From contig NC_045140.1 of the NCBI RefSeq assembly GCF_008831285.2, forward strand, positions 17,234,370 through 17,298,369: 64,000 bases of DNA. The letters are read 5' to 3'. The stretch is from Nymphaea colorata. Its lineage: Eukaryota; Streptophyta; Magnoliopsida; Nymphaeales; Nymphaeaceae. Shown here one piece after another: positions 11,778 to 24,471 of this stretch. Each line of letters starts with the position of its first letter. Position 1 is the stretch's first letter. The translations under genes were made by a program, and so were the position numbers. The notes under the pieces are model-generated. The model was given only the letters and a program-made list of their open reading frames with translations. It was not told the origin of the DNA and made no database searches.

Positions 11778-13600
11778 AATTCAGTGGAGTTGAGTCAGGA
11801 TGTTGCCTCAGTATTTTTTTCACATCTGTAAATAGCTGAGTCCCCACTTTTCTGTGCCTTTCATGACGGGTCCATAAATTATCTTACTTTCCACGCTTGG
11901 CAGAAGACTGGTGAGATCTTAACCGTCTATGTCCCTTCAAATGCATATAGCATACGTTCAATAAGCATTCACCTGTAAAGACACAGTCATATTAAGCAAA
12001 TGTTTTTTTCCTAAAAAAACTCTCATATCTAATCATGAGACTCTCAATGGCGTTCACTGAAATACGTTTCTTGGTGAACCAACCTATTCCGCGGGGTGCG
12101 CACGGATTTGGTTCGTGTAACCAGGAATAGGTTTGGCAAATATGGCTCACACCCGCACAAATATGTCGCTGTTTTTGGTTGAGGAGTTGGCAGCCTTCCT
12201 AATGGAAAGCCCAATTCCGAGCCAATGGTGCACCACCTTTTGTTAAATATGAAAAAGTTGATTCTTATCCAGCCTTAGCCATCAAGGCAATTTTTTATGT
12301 TGGATGCATGCATACGTGGTCATGTTTCATGTGCCCATTCAAGCTGCAATGGCTTTGACACGAATGGCAGTGCCTATTTGGCCTTCGCCTTTTAACCAAT
12401 CTCTAACAAATGGGCCAAAGGGAAGCAAAATCGGGATAACTTTGCAGTCTAATGCACCATTTGGGCTTTTTAGGTATTAACTATTCTATGGCTGTCTTTC
12501 AATTATGCTATAGAAAATCTGAGGCATGCTGTGCTCCTTTCTGGCTAAAAGGGTTGGACTTGCTTGTCAAAGTTCCAGACAGAGACCAGCAGTTTACCAT
12601 TGCGTTGCATACCTTGACATAGAGCCGTTGAAGTCCGCCCAACAAAACTGGTTTATTCTATTTAAATTATAAAAGAGCGAACATCTTTCAAAAGTAAGAC
12701 CAGATGAGAGTTTCCCAAACATTGTGTGTAGGAAAGGGTGCATAAACAGCAAGCTACGTTTGAGATTACAGGACATTGCTATTTGAGGATGGTCTTGTTA
12801 GTGCTGTTGAAACCAGAGTTGCCAAAATCTTATTTGCGTTCGTTTGCAGTAACTTAAGTTGGACAAGCTCGTTTCTTTCTCGCGAGAACCTCGTTTAATT
12901 TAGAATGGGAAACTTGGTTCTCAAACGGTTCATACTTGCTCATCTTTCGTTTATCTACTTTCTTTCCAACTTTTTCAACGCACTATGTTTCTAACGACAT
13001 TATAAGTGTACAATTAAATCTTCCTTCTGTTCATTTTTATAGTTTTTTATTGTAATTAATATATTTACATATCTGGATTTCTGGGCTAGTTTCCCGGCCT
13101 GCTCTTCCTGCATAGCTTCCCTTGCCCTTCTGTTTCCTGGTAGCTATGCTTAAACAGTCTCCATGTTGCCAGCTTCAACTGGAATCCCAAACAGCGGAAT
13201 CGCAAACCCCCCAGAATTTGATGCTCCCCAACAATTGCGTATAATAAAGAACACATTAACATGCTTCCACCGACACTCAAATTTTAGCTATTCAGAGTGA
13301 GGACCAAGTTTCGGGAAAAACCTCCATGGTTGAAGCTGTACATTAGTTTCTTACAGATATTAAGAAAGTATCGTCGTTGTTTCCTAACAAGAGGACCATC
13401 AAACTGGCTAGGAGGTTGGCGTCAAGAACTTGAGACTGCACTCAAAGAACTCCATGTAGAAGGTTAAAAAGAATACCAGAGGTGCATCTCTGTCGCCAAC
13501 TGGAAGGCCACTGCCTAGCCTCTACCATCCATTCAAAATAAAAGTTCCAGGTATTTGGCAGTTCTCTCATGCACTGCCACCCAAATGAACAAAAGGAAGC
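11778..13600. other. NCA1 3' side and intergenic region before the convergent gene
   Basis: This contains the NCA1 3' UTR and the space between two convergent genes. A small inverted repeat, AACCTATTCC (12081-12090) and GGAATAGGTT (12124-12133), is present. I see no coding frame with a recognisable domain. Poly(A) sites could not be fixed. Confidence 0.5.
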
Positions 13601-13750
13601 TTAAGGGATGCAAGGTCCAAAAAGACAAGGCTTTCTCAGGTTCCAATCCTTACATATCCCAGCTCTACTACTAAAAGGACACCTACTCACTAGCTCTGCC
13701 AACAAATCTACGAACAATCCAGAACTAACATCCTGGTAACGTCTATAGAA

Positions 13751-13831
13751 GTTTTCATTCAATCAAAGACTTGGAATGGGATGTAGCATACTATGCTAGA
13801 TCCCATTCCAAGTCTTTGATTGAATGAAAAC
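13751..13831. repeat. 81-nt long near-perfect hairpin (candidate miRNA precursor or foldback element)
   Basis: Bases 13751-13781 (starting GTTTTCATTCAATC) are the exact reverse complement of 13801-13831 (ending TTGATTGAATGAAAAC), giving 31 perfect pairs. T13782 pairs with A13800, G13783 faces G13799, and TAGCAT then pairs with ATGCTA around the loop ACT. The stem is about 38 pairs with one mismatch. It lies about 300 bases past the stop codon of the minus-strand RNA-binding gene, so it may be in that gene's 3' UTR. Its function is unknown. Confidence 0.9.
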
Positions 13832-14130
13832 CAAAGTCACAACTATCCAATAGAACCCAGAAAACTAGGAATTCTAAATACCAGATTTCGAATCCAAATA
13901 ACTGCATAAACATAAGATCATAGAAACCCTGTAGGTCTTCAATGACAAATACATTAACATGAGGAGTATCTAAAACACAGGAACCATCCGCTGAGATCTC
14001 TCACTAGGGAGGATACAGAAGCTACCTGAGTACAAGGCACCAATAAAACTAGATCTGCTGAAATTTCTAGACACCTTGAAATCATTTTCATTTGAGCTAG
14101 TATCAATCAAGTGCACCAGAGCGAGCGCCT

Positions 14131-17100
14131 CTACCTTGCATAAGGATGGTACCTTCCAGTGCCGCCACCTCCATAACCACCCCTACCTCCATAATAGCTA
14201 CCTCCACCATATCCAGCACCTGGACCAGATTCATACCCACCACCATAGTCAGATCTCCCGTAACCACCATAATCATCAACACCTCTGCCATAACCCCCAA
14301 GAGGCCCACCACCACCATACCCGCCATCAAACCCGGCACCACCACCACCATAAGAGCCGAGGCGACCAGAGTAGCCAAAAGAAGTTTCTCCTCGATAACC
14401 ACCTAAGCCACCACTACCAAATCCTCCATAACCACCACCAAAATCGCTACCAACACCGCCACCAAATCCACCATAACCACCAAGCCTAGAACCATAGCCT
14501 CCGCCAGACCTATATGGGGGAGGACCGAAGTCCCCAGGACCACCAAATCCACCATAAGAGCCACCAAATCCACCTGCACCTCCACTGTAAGGCCGAGCCC
14601 TAGATTCGCTACCAAATGCAGGTCCGGATAGGTTGGAGGCTTTTCTTGGCTCGGCCTTCTTTATCTCCACCTACAAGAAAGCAATAAGGTTAACCTAGGT
14701 TCCTGTTTCCTGCAAGCCATCTAAAAAACCTTGATATCTACTCTTTCTAGAATGATCTGCACTCTATAACATGGGTGGACTTCACAACAAATGATGAGAG
14801 GATAAAAAGAGTCGGTCCTCAAACCACACATTTCTAAAAAGGGAACAAAGCAATTGAACATCAAGCAACAAGTAAAAGAAACATTACTAATTGGGTAGGA
14901 AAACACAGTAAGACGAAACAGAAAGTTACGAACTGTTCTTTCCACAGTCAACCAATTCATCAGACTCACCTTGGTGCCCATCAGATCAACCATATTCCCT
15001 TTCACTAACAAATCATCTACAACTTGTTCTGAGTCAAACACTATAAAGCCAAAACCCCGAGAGCGATTGGTTGTATGGTCACGTATGATTTGGTGATCCA
15101 CCACTTTCCCATATTTCCCGAAGAAATTCTTGAATTCATCTAGAGATAGAGCAAAGAAACAGTAAGCATGAAGAAAACGGTAATAAGACAATGGAATAAA
15201 ATTGTACTTGATGTGCGCAGCTACCTTCTGTAACTGTTGGAGGTATTCCTCCTACAAAAATTTTTTTTGTCCTGAAATCTTTGGATGGTATGGCTCCTTT
15301 TGGGATTGTTCTCTTAATCTCAACCTGCAAAGCATGCATAAGTTATTACAAAGGAGAATCAAACGTGCCACCATCTCTTATCTGTTCTTCTTTACAAACA
15401 ATGAAAAGTGAATAACAACACAAAAATACATAATCCACTAACTCATTTCCTGTGAATCTGGTTAGATAATCATGTGTGTCTATATTTACAAAATATGTCT
15501 CAACTTACACTCCTAAGTTCGTGAAACAAAAAATGTCAGACTTGAATACAAACAACCAACTCATACACATTTTTTACAACATGTCCAATTTCCCCTTTTC
15601 CAACTCCTAACTTGTATAAGAACAGGCACTATTGTTCAACACACTGACAAAAAACGCGTCTTATTGGAAAAAGACGTGTATAATACGGCAAAACACAGTC
15701 AGTCATATACTTAATAATACCCGTTTTATTCCCGTATTTAAAAAAAACGTCAGAAAATAAAAAACGCGTATAAAACGCATATTATACCCTTTTTTTGCGT
15801 TTTTTCATATTTTTTATGATTTTTTATAATTTTTAGGATTTATTAAATATTTTAAATTTTTAAAAAATTTGCCAAGATTTTCCCGTTTTATTCCCGAGAT
15901 ACACAACTTTGTCGTATCATACCCGTCTTTTTTCTCGCCGTATAATACCCGTGCATGTTTTTGTCACAATACTTCAACACCACAAGCATCATGGACAAAA
16001 AGAAACGCTATAACAGAATTATTGTGGTCCATCACCAGAAATGGGTGCTGTAGCACCCTTGTATGTCCATCATCATTATCAGCAAACATTGACCTGAATC
16101 AGAAGATACATATCATAATGCATCTTTACTGATACAAATCTTGCTATCTCTTATTTCCACGTTCTCTTAACTAGTTTAAGTTGGTCTAGTTTGATACAAG
16201 CACAAAAAGGTTTAATACTCCAATATGGCCAACACTGCCAGATTCTCTGTATCATTTACTAAATTGATCGACCTCCAATGCTGATACCACCAATGTATCA
16301 TTAACTTAGTAAACCATGACGCACGAGCATGACAACTTTTTAGGATAAGTATTAAGATGCTGAAAACAAAAAAGCAACAATGAATAGCACAGGCAAAAGA
16401 AAAAAAAAACTTATGCCGCATGCACACATACTGGTACCCAATTTTAAATATATATCTGTGAATCTAATGTTTATTTTGTCGACCTATATCCAATGTGTTC
16501 TTTAGAGATACACTGTGCCCCTGTAGTTTGTACCAATGAGAAAAAGAGAGAGAGAGAGAAAGAGAGAATCAGGTCAGCACTAGCATTTGCAAGGAAAACA
16601 GAGATACAATATCAGCTGATACAATCACCTGATCACTGGAAAACTAGAAAAAAACAAATCTCAATTAGAAAAACAAAATTACAATTAGCTTCTTAAAGAT
16701 AGCCTCATGTTTATAAGACATTATCATTCTGGCTTCCCAGACAATAGAGATTGATTTGGTGCCCTAGTACCACTTCTTTTGCTCCTTGTCAGTTTGAACC
16801 AGAATGAGCTCAAGCTTGGCCAACTTGACTCAACTCAGCATATATGCCATAACTTGAACTCAACCCAAGCTCGACTTGCTGCAGCTCCTCGAGCTCAGTT
16901 CAATTAAAAATTCTAAAACCAAAACTTTGGGAGATGACAGTGACATACCCAGAGAAAGAGAGAGAGAGAGAGTCTTCCATTTGGATTAGCATGAGAGAAG
17001 AGGGGGGTAATGTGCCCTCCCCCACCATGGGGAAGCTTGAATCACAAAGAGAGAAAGAGAAACAACCTAAACCGAACAACCCCAAGAAGTATGCAAGCAG

Positions 17101-19844
17101 TTGGAAGAGATGCCTATCAGATGAGAGAGAGTGTAAGTTGTTTGCATATATATAAGCATATTTTGCAGTCTTAGCTATCCACCTGAAGCAGTTATAAACT
17201 AAGTTCAGGAAAAATATATATCTTTAGGCAATCTCTACCAATTAAAGTAGAGCTCCTTTGAATGAACGTCTTCCTAAACCATTTAACATATTTCGAGTCA
17301 GATCATATAGAGGAAGAAAAACTAAAGAATGACCAAGTATGCCTACCACTCAGGCACTTGCAATCTACCTAGATGATCACATAGACTAAGCTTCTACCTA
17401 GGTCACATACGCACCTAGCCATGCATGTAGGATATATCAACTGCAACTGTGCCAACTCATGCAGCTATAAGCTGTTTGTCAAGATGGCTATATTGTTCTT
17501 TCATTCAACCTCATTTGCTTGACATACAACAATCATGAACCCAGTGCTAATTAATGAATCAAGTACCTGTTGGACAGCCCTGTTTGGCTAAATGTTTATT
17601 TGTGCATGCCTTGTTAAGAAACAGAAGATTCTTCATATTAATAAAGAGGCAAAAGCATGAAAACAGTGTTTATCATTGCTATAATCATGTGCATTATTTG
17701 CACAATCCAGCTCATACTGTGCTCATGTACCATATGCACAAGCTAGGCTCAAGATTTGCTCATTTGAATTTGAGCCATCAGCTAACCTCAAGCTGGCTTT
17801 TCATGTAAATGAGTTGATCCCAGAAGAGAGTTTATTCATCTGATATCATTACTGGCTCAGAATAGCATGCATGTATAAGCCAGATCAAGGAGAAATAGAA
17901 ACAAAGAAAATGAAGGAAGAATAAGGCTAAGAAGGCAGAGACCAAATTTTAGGATAAATATAAAGGAAAACAAAGAGAAGTAGAAAAATTGGTAGTATGG
18001 CATGGCCCACCAATGAGCCACTTGGGATACCTGACCTCAGGATCCGGTTAGACTAACATGCCAGCAAAAATCTACAAGTCAAATCATTATGTTTTTATAT
18101 GGGGATAAATTTTGAGGCTCAAACACTAACTTAAGGTTTATTACAGAAAAGACACCATTTGATATGGTCACAGAAGAATATGAGAGTGACAAAAGTCCCT
18201 TAAATAAGGTGAAAACTAAACAGTTAAATCCTAAAAAGGTTAGCAATTAGATAAATCTATGGTTACAGAACACAAGCATGAATAATTTAATTAATTTCAA
18301 CATTAACAAGGCCTCGAATACCGAGAAGCTCCTTCCCCTGCATTCCTTTAAGACAAAAAAGATAAAAAAAATCTCATGCAAAGAAAACCAAAGACAAGAT
18401 GTTTCAGAAAAATATCAAAGATGAGCATGGCAATGATAGCATGTTTTGGTAAAAAAAATTCTCATGTAAAGAAACCCAAAGACAAAATGTTTCAGCAAAA
18501 TATCAAGGATGAGCATCGCAATGGTAACATGTATTCCTAATTCTATGTATGGATATGCAATATATATCTCAACACCAAGAGATTGAGGATAACAGCACTA
18601 ACGTTTTTTAAATTTCGAAATGAAAGAAACAAAGGGATGACACTTACTTGTTTCCCATTAAGGATGTGAGTTTCTTGTATGACTCTGTCGACAACTGAAG
18701 GGTCTGCATAAGTAACAAAACCGAAACCTCTTGGATGTCCAGAATATTTATCTCTCATTATGACAGAATCTGTGATCTCTCCATATTTCCCAAAGTACTT
18801 AGAAAACACCGCTGCATTAACCACAAATGAATACTGAAATTTAGAAAATAAACAAGCAAAACCAAATATTGGATTAAGGCAAGAGCAATTAAATCAGTGA
18901 TGAGAATACACCCACCTAAGGTAACATCCTTCGCTAAGCCTCCAACGAATATCTTTCTGGTTATCCGAGAGCAAAACAGGAAAAAGAAAATTGTCAGGCA
19001 GGTGAAAATATGTCCACATTATCATACAGGTAAAACACATTAAAATCACCACGTACACATAAATACACATAAAAGCAGACTGCGATTGGTTCGCTATTAG
19101 CAAGAACAAGAGGAGACCAGATGAAACAAAAAACAGGTGTCTGACTCGATCAATGAACAACACAGAACGCATTGAAACAGATAAGAAGGAAAACTGCCAG
19201 ATCGAAATTGAATTCACCATAATCAAGCAACTTGAGGTTGGGGCAGGAAACAAGGCAGACAATTGAATATACAAATAAGCACCTAAAGAATGGGGACATG
19301 GACCAAGAGAGAAAGAACGCACGAGAACAAACACGTTAAACATTGCATTTATCCCGAAAGAAGAACATGAAGACTTAATTCGCGAACACTCAATACAGTG
19401 ATATTTTGAGTCAGAAATGTAATCGGAAACAGCTAAGGGAAATAGAATATCTCGTATTTAACGTGCAGACGACCAGAAAGAAGGGAAACGCAAAGACCAC
19501 ACAGATGGGAGTCCACAAGATCACGTACTTAGGAGGAAACGAATGGAAGCAACCATAAATTGCAAAGACGAGCGGAGGGAAGGATGGAGAGAGAGTGTGT
19601 GAGAAGACTATCCAATCAGAACGAATAATAAGCGAGATTTTATAATTTTATACGAATAAAGGCATGGATACGAAGAAATCATGTAGAAAACAACGAATAC
19701 AACTAGCAAAAGGGAAAACAAAAGAAAATCGCAAGACAAAATGATGCGAAAGGGCGATATGGGGGCGTACCCTGGGCTGCCACCCTCGCCGGATGGAGCA
19801 TCGGCGCTTTCACTTGAAGCGGAACCCTTCGATTTCGATCCCAT
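14131..19844 (-). CDS. hnRNP-like RNA-binding protein, two RRMs and Gly/Tyr-rich tail
   Basis: Six exons on the minus strand: 19844-19771, 18956-18916, 18811-18648, 15324-15225, 15139-14970, 14670-14131, giving 362 aa. RRM1 has RNP2 KIFVGGL (26-32) and RNP1 RGFGFVTY (66-73). RRM2 has RNP2 KIFVGGI (114-120) and RNP1 RGFGFIVF (154-161). The linker VEIKRTIPKGA is typical of Musashi/hnRNP A/B-type plant proteins and of the Arabidopsis AT3G13224 class. Residues from about 205 are Gly/Tyr/Ser-rich low-complexity sequence ending in YHPYAR, a plausible condensate-forming tail. The role is RNA binding in nucleus or cytoplasm, probably mRNA processing or transport; the target is unknown. The ATG chosen at 19844 (MGSKSKG) matches relatives; the frame is open upstream but only from a GTG. 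Intron 3 is 3.3 kb and hosts repeats. Confidence 0.92.
15644..15966. mobile_element. Small inverted-repeat element inside intron 3 of the RRM gene
   Basis: The left end starts TGACAAAAAACGCG and the right end finishes GTTTTTGTCA. The reverse complement of the right end is TGACAAAAAC, so these are short terminal inverted repeats. TTCAACAC lies just left (about 15635) and again just right (about 15972), which could be an 8-10 bp target duplication as in MULE or hAT elements. The interior repeats ACGCGT/ATAATACCCGT words. There is no coding capacity. Confidence 0.45.
18364..18537. repeat. Tandem duplication of about 87 bp in intron 3 of the RRM gene
   Basis: The stretch AAAAAAATCTCATGCAAAG to GCATGTTTTGGT at 18364-18450 is followed by a second copy starting AAAAAAAATTCTCATGTAAAG. 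Both contain AAGACAA(G/A)ATGTTTCAG and ATGAGCAT(G/C)GCAATG. The copies differ at several positions, so the duplication is not very recent. It is intronic and non-coding. Confidence 0.8.
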
Positions 19845-20050
19845 GGCCTTGACCTTCCCCAGCTTTCTCTTCCCCTGTTCCACTTCTTCTTCTCGGAAAC
19901 AACGAACCTCCCGGCTGAGAGGGAGAGCGCGCGCGAAGGGTACGACGAATTAGGGCCGGGAAATTGGCCGACTGGAGAAACTAGGGTTTTGAGAGAGAGA
20001 CAGAGAGAAGAAGCAAAGTGCCTACTTGCTATGTGAGGCCCAGATGCAGA
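19845..20050 (-). promoter_or_regulatory. 5' leader and core promoter region of the RRM gene
   Basis: The region just upstream of the ATG at 19844 is GC-rich and GA/CT-rich on the minus strand, as many plant 5' UTRs are. The plus strand shows GAGAGAGAGACAGAGAGAAG at about 19990-20009. No TATA box was identified with confidence. Confidence 0.35.
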
Positions 20051-23000
20051 GGCTCGGGCTGTGGCTTTCTCTTCGGAATGCTTGCACTTGGTCTAGTTTG
20101 GGTCACACCGGCCAACCTCTGCACTTCCACTTTTAAAAGAGCTCTGCATGGCATGGTGACCAAGTTTTATAGAAGTGCATACGCGTTACAGAAATGCTGC
20201 AATTTTTTTCTTTTATTTATATCTGCGTTTTATAAATCAGTAAAGTCTTTTTCCATTGTAGTTTGATAATAATAAATTTTATTGTTCAAAAGCTTTAAAT
20301 ATATGGTCGTGCTAATTTTCTTAACATAAGTCAACCTATATATTGTAGGTTACTAAATTCACCAGATTTGTACCTTTTTAACTTAAATGTAATGAATATT
20401 ATAAAACTTTAAGCATAAACAAAGCAGCGTTTTCCAATTGAATGAAAGCATGCAATGAATAATAAATATTTGTAGCTTTAATTGTCCTCGTACATTGATG
20501 TAAACGGGTTCAGAAAATATACTTTTATATGTTGTACTTTTTTTATTACAAACATTGGTATTAAAGGGCTGCTATAGATTTTTTGTTAAAAACTTCGTAT
20601 GAAACGAGTGCCTTCAAAATGAATCATGAGATTACAATTTCATTTAGCAGTCAAAATTAATATGTGGAAATGTTGTATGTGTGTTGTATGATTCATCTGT
20701 ATGGACAAGTTGTTTCTAGTATTGATTGACAATAGAAAAATCATGTTGGCTTTACAATGACAGTCAGATTTACATGCTTTAATGAACAAGCATGTTGAGT
20801 GATGCTGCTGGTTGTTATTGCTATTATGACAATATTCTAAGTTAGCTGTACATGCATTATACAAGATATTATCTCAGTTTATGCACATATGAGTATAGGT
20901 TGTGTTCTGCGTTAGTGTACGATGTGTGAAAACAAAATGTTTATAATAAACATTTATAAAAGTTGTGAATTAACCTAAGCATTTTGACATTGTATGTTGT
21001 CAATATTGTCTTCACATTTATGTAATGCTAATATTTATGACATTTATATATGAGTGTTAGACTATCTATGACATACCAAAACAGTTGCTTACTCATATAC
21101 AAATTATAAGTCGACCATAATTATGTATCTACATATATGCAATATATGGAAATATTAGTATAATGTTAGTGGTTATGAGTATGATAATATATGCCTATAG
21201 TAATATTTGGATACCTAACTCACATATATCTATGTTTGAAAAAATATGATTTTGGAGTCATCATAGTTTGCACTTTTTATGTTGCACATGAGGTACATGG
21301 AGGTTGGCAAAAATGTCGGTGATTTCTTGCTATTATATAATGTGCTTTGGTCATTTGGACTTTTTGTTATCGTAAGAGTCTGCTGTAGAAACTTTATATT
21401 GGAAAAATGGTTGCAATAAATATAAAAACTAGCAATTATTATGTACACAGCAAAGTTTAGTTGTCATGAAATAAATTTTTATTTAATTTGCCTTCTTACC
21501 ATGCATTGAGAAAGAGAGCTTTGGTTTTCAGATTGTGACAGAATAATCATTTTATGTGAGAGTTTAAAAAGTCTACATTACAATTTTTCTCTTTTTTTTT
21601 TTTAACCTTTGATCATGTATCCAGATTTATATATAAACTTTTACCTTTCTAAAAATGAAAAATTAACAAATCATTTAGAAGAATAATTTGTTAACACAAA
21701 ATATACATATAGTTATTTTCCAAAGAGTTTGAAGCTTCCATATTTTACATGCAATTGATTCTAACTTTTTTTTTTAAAAAAAGAAAAGGTTTCATATTTG
21801 TCAATCTATTCGATACAAAAACGGTTTTACACTCTCATCGTTTTTTTTCTTAATTTTGCATGTATACACGTGCATGTTTTTTTTGTTTTTTTGTTTTATG
21901 AGACAACTTATTTATGTATATAACAATAATATATTTTAAAATAAGGATGTTTAAAGTTATGTGTATCATAAAAGTAAATAAAATAAAATATATGCATCAA
22001 TAAAATAAGTAGGATGATGCATATATACCGTGTGGATGAATATAATTAGTTGCTAATTGCTATTAATGGTAACAATTGTTTGCCTTAAGCTGCCTATTTA
22101 ATGAATCTATTCATATGAATATTTGGCTATCTATCGTCGCTCAATGTGATAAAAAAAAAAAACAACAGAGTATTGACCTCACAAGAAAGACTATGTGGAT
22201 GTATTATAATTCTCGAACAATTAAAAGACAAATATCAATATAACGTGTTTTAATTAATGAAATATGAAAAGTACTTCATTGGCCTGTTTTCGTGCCTATA
22301 CAATTTCATGTATATCAACAAAAAAAGTTATTGGAGTTTGAGTGTAATTTGTTATACTTCAATTACCTGTGACTACTATATGATAAAAGTAATAAAAAAC
22401 AATTGCTAACTCTGTGCAAATTATAAAATATAATATATTGGAAAAAATTTATGTCAACTTATGCAAGAGAGGTAAGTGAATATATTTTAACCTTTTCCTT
22501 CTTGTGCAATATATTTTTCAATATATATACATATATATATTGTAAAATGATTTTACTATAGTAAAACATTTGAAAGATTATGAAATGCTATTCAAGAAAC
22601 AAACAACTAATAAATCACTGCCCAACTCTTAAATTTCACTAAATAATCCCTTAATTTTATGGGTTAATTATCAAATTTTACTTCCCCCAATTGGAAACTT
22701 TAACATAGAAAGTTAAACTGAAAAAATGATATTTAACCGAAAGTATTTATTAAAACCAACAAAAAAAGTCACAGCTCCTTGCTGGATTACATTGTTATGA
22801 CTCTAAAATTATAGGCAGTGCTTAGGTGCTACAGGTTTTAAAAAATCTTGGTTCCGCCACTGTATAGCAATGCTATGATCGACAATATCAATCATTGCTA
22901 AATAGCGGGGTCAAGTCGTAAGCCAACTCTTAAACCCTTGCCAAACAGCTAGGATTCAGGGCGAGGTTTGAAACAATTACCTTGACCCTATGTTGACCCT

Positions 23001-24220
23001 ATTGACTCGCTCTATAGCAATCACTGACACCGTCGTCCCTCATTATATAACAGCAACAGTGTCATTTTTAATTATTTGGACGAATTTATGACTGATTGGC
23101 ATTTGTGTAAATTAACAATTCATTTAACATTTTATTTAAAAGAAACTGTTGTTCGAGAATTAACTTGAAAAGTTTAACTAATACTTGATGAAGTACACAA
23201 GTTGGTGGCCATTTGTTAATTGCCTATTCGTTGGATGGTTTCTTGTAATTAATTTTGAACATTTAATAACTGATGAAATGACTAGTAAATAAGGACGATT
23301 CGTTTGTACATTTTGCCGAAAGGACTGCTCTCAATCTCACAATTCTTTTCCTTTTCGTACTTCCGAAAAAGCCTAAACTTACATTTCCACGTGAAGTTTT
23401 CAGTTCGATTTGTTTGCTCTTTTGAACGTCAATTTGAACTAAACAAGAAAAACCCACGAAACTTTCGTGATTTGCATCTCATTTTTAAGGTTCATCTTCG
23501 AGAGGATGGAAAAAAAAATGGTAGACTGATAAAATGACGCAGGAGCTCACACCATCACATTAAAAGTAGATACCATTTGAAACTTCGCATACACATCATG
23601 AATCATTCACATGAATGTGAAACCAAAACTTTCGATTTATATTCCTAACATTTTCTTAGATGCTCGGAAGCACATATATATCAAATCATATGTCCCTTTC
23701 TTAAACAGCAAGAATAAACCACTTTAAAGCATAGTTCAAACGGGTGGATGGAAGGTGTGTGCGACAAGTTCTTAGCTCGATCATTCTATATGCAAGTTGA
23801 AGTATAGTATCCAAACTCTGAACGTGCGGGTAAAAAGGAAAGGGAGCTTCAACTCTTGTTTGGAGAAAATATAATTTTATAATATCATGTTTGGTACGCC
23901 CATCATGCTTTGGAGAAGCACCATTTACTCATCACTTCTTAAATTATATAGTTAACAAACCGTTGATGGAAAGGCTCAACAATGAACAGTGAACTTTTTG
24001 AGAGGCGCAATAATGTTAATGAACTGAAATTTTATCACGAGCAAATAACCGAGGCATTTTGAGTAAACTTTCGGTTTCTCGCGAGCCTGTACAGTGGAAA
24101 GTGTTTTGCTTTCTTTCCTTTTGCATGTAATTCTTTGAATTTTACTCAAAGCCCCTAACGACGCATGTAAAAAGATATTGCGGGCTTCTCTTCCCATTCC
24201 CTCTCTAGATTTCCCAGCAA
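20050..24220. other. Long AT-rich intergenic region between divergent genes
   Basis: This separates the minus-strand RRM gene from the plus-strand GIP1 gene. It is dominated by AT-rich sequence and homopolymer runs. Around 22,800-22,865 a phrase ending GGTTCCGCCACTG resembles the GTGGCGGAGC ends of common plant elements. No frame carries a recognisable protein. Confidence 0.55.
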
Positions 24221-24290
24221 AAAATGTTCTCTCCTCTCTCTCTAACTTTCTAAGTGTTCAAAACCCTTTCTCTCCCCCTCGACTCTCCTT

Positions 24291-24311
24291 TCTCTCTCTC
24301 TCTCTCTCTCT
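24291..24311. repeat. (CT)n microsatellite in the GIP1 leader
   Basis: About ten CT units lie in a strongly pyrimidine-rich stretch (about 24,220-24,470) just before the GIP1 start codon. CT-rich leaders are common near plant transcription starts, so this is likely 5' UTR. Confidence 0.8.
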
Positions 24312-24471
24312 GCCAGGCCCCTAACCCCGCACATTTTTTTTTTTTTTTTAATATCATTGCTTTTTTTCATTTCTCTTTCCCTTTACTTCGAAGCAGCCCT
24401 CCCCTCCCCCCCTCTCTCCATCTCCCTTCCTTTCATTCTCTTGCCTCCCTCCCTCTTTCTCACTCTAAAAC

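Noticed and set aside
12081-12133. Small hairpin AACCTATTCC / GGAATAGGTT as a regulatory RNA
   Set aside because: Only 10 pairs with a loop of over 30 bases; weak compared with the 13.75-kb foldback.
14076-14489. Plus-strand His-rich ORF and other ORFs over 14.1-14.6 kb
   Set aside because: They are antisense or shifted-frame readings of the Gly/Tyr-rich coding exon, whose codon repeats keep all frames open.
19608-19883. Longer N-terminus of the RRM protein beginning at 19883
   Set aside because: The first codon is GTG, not ATG, and related proteins start at the MGS that lies at 19844.
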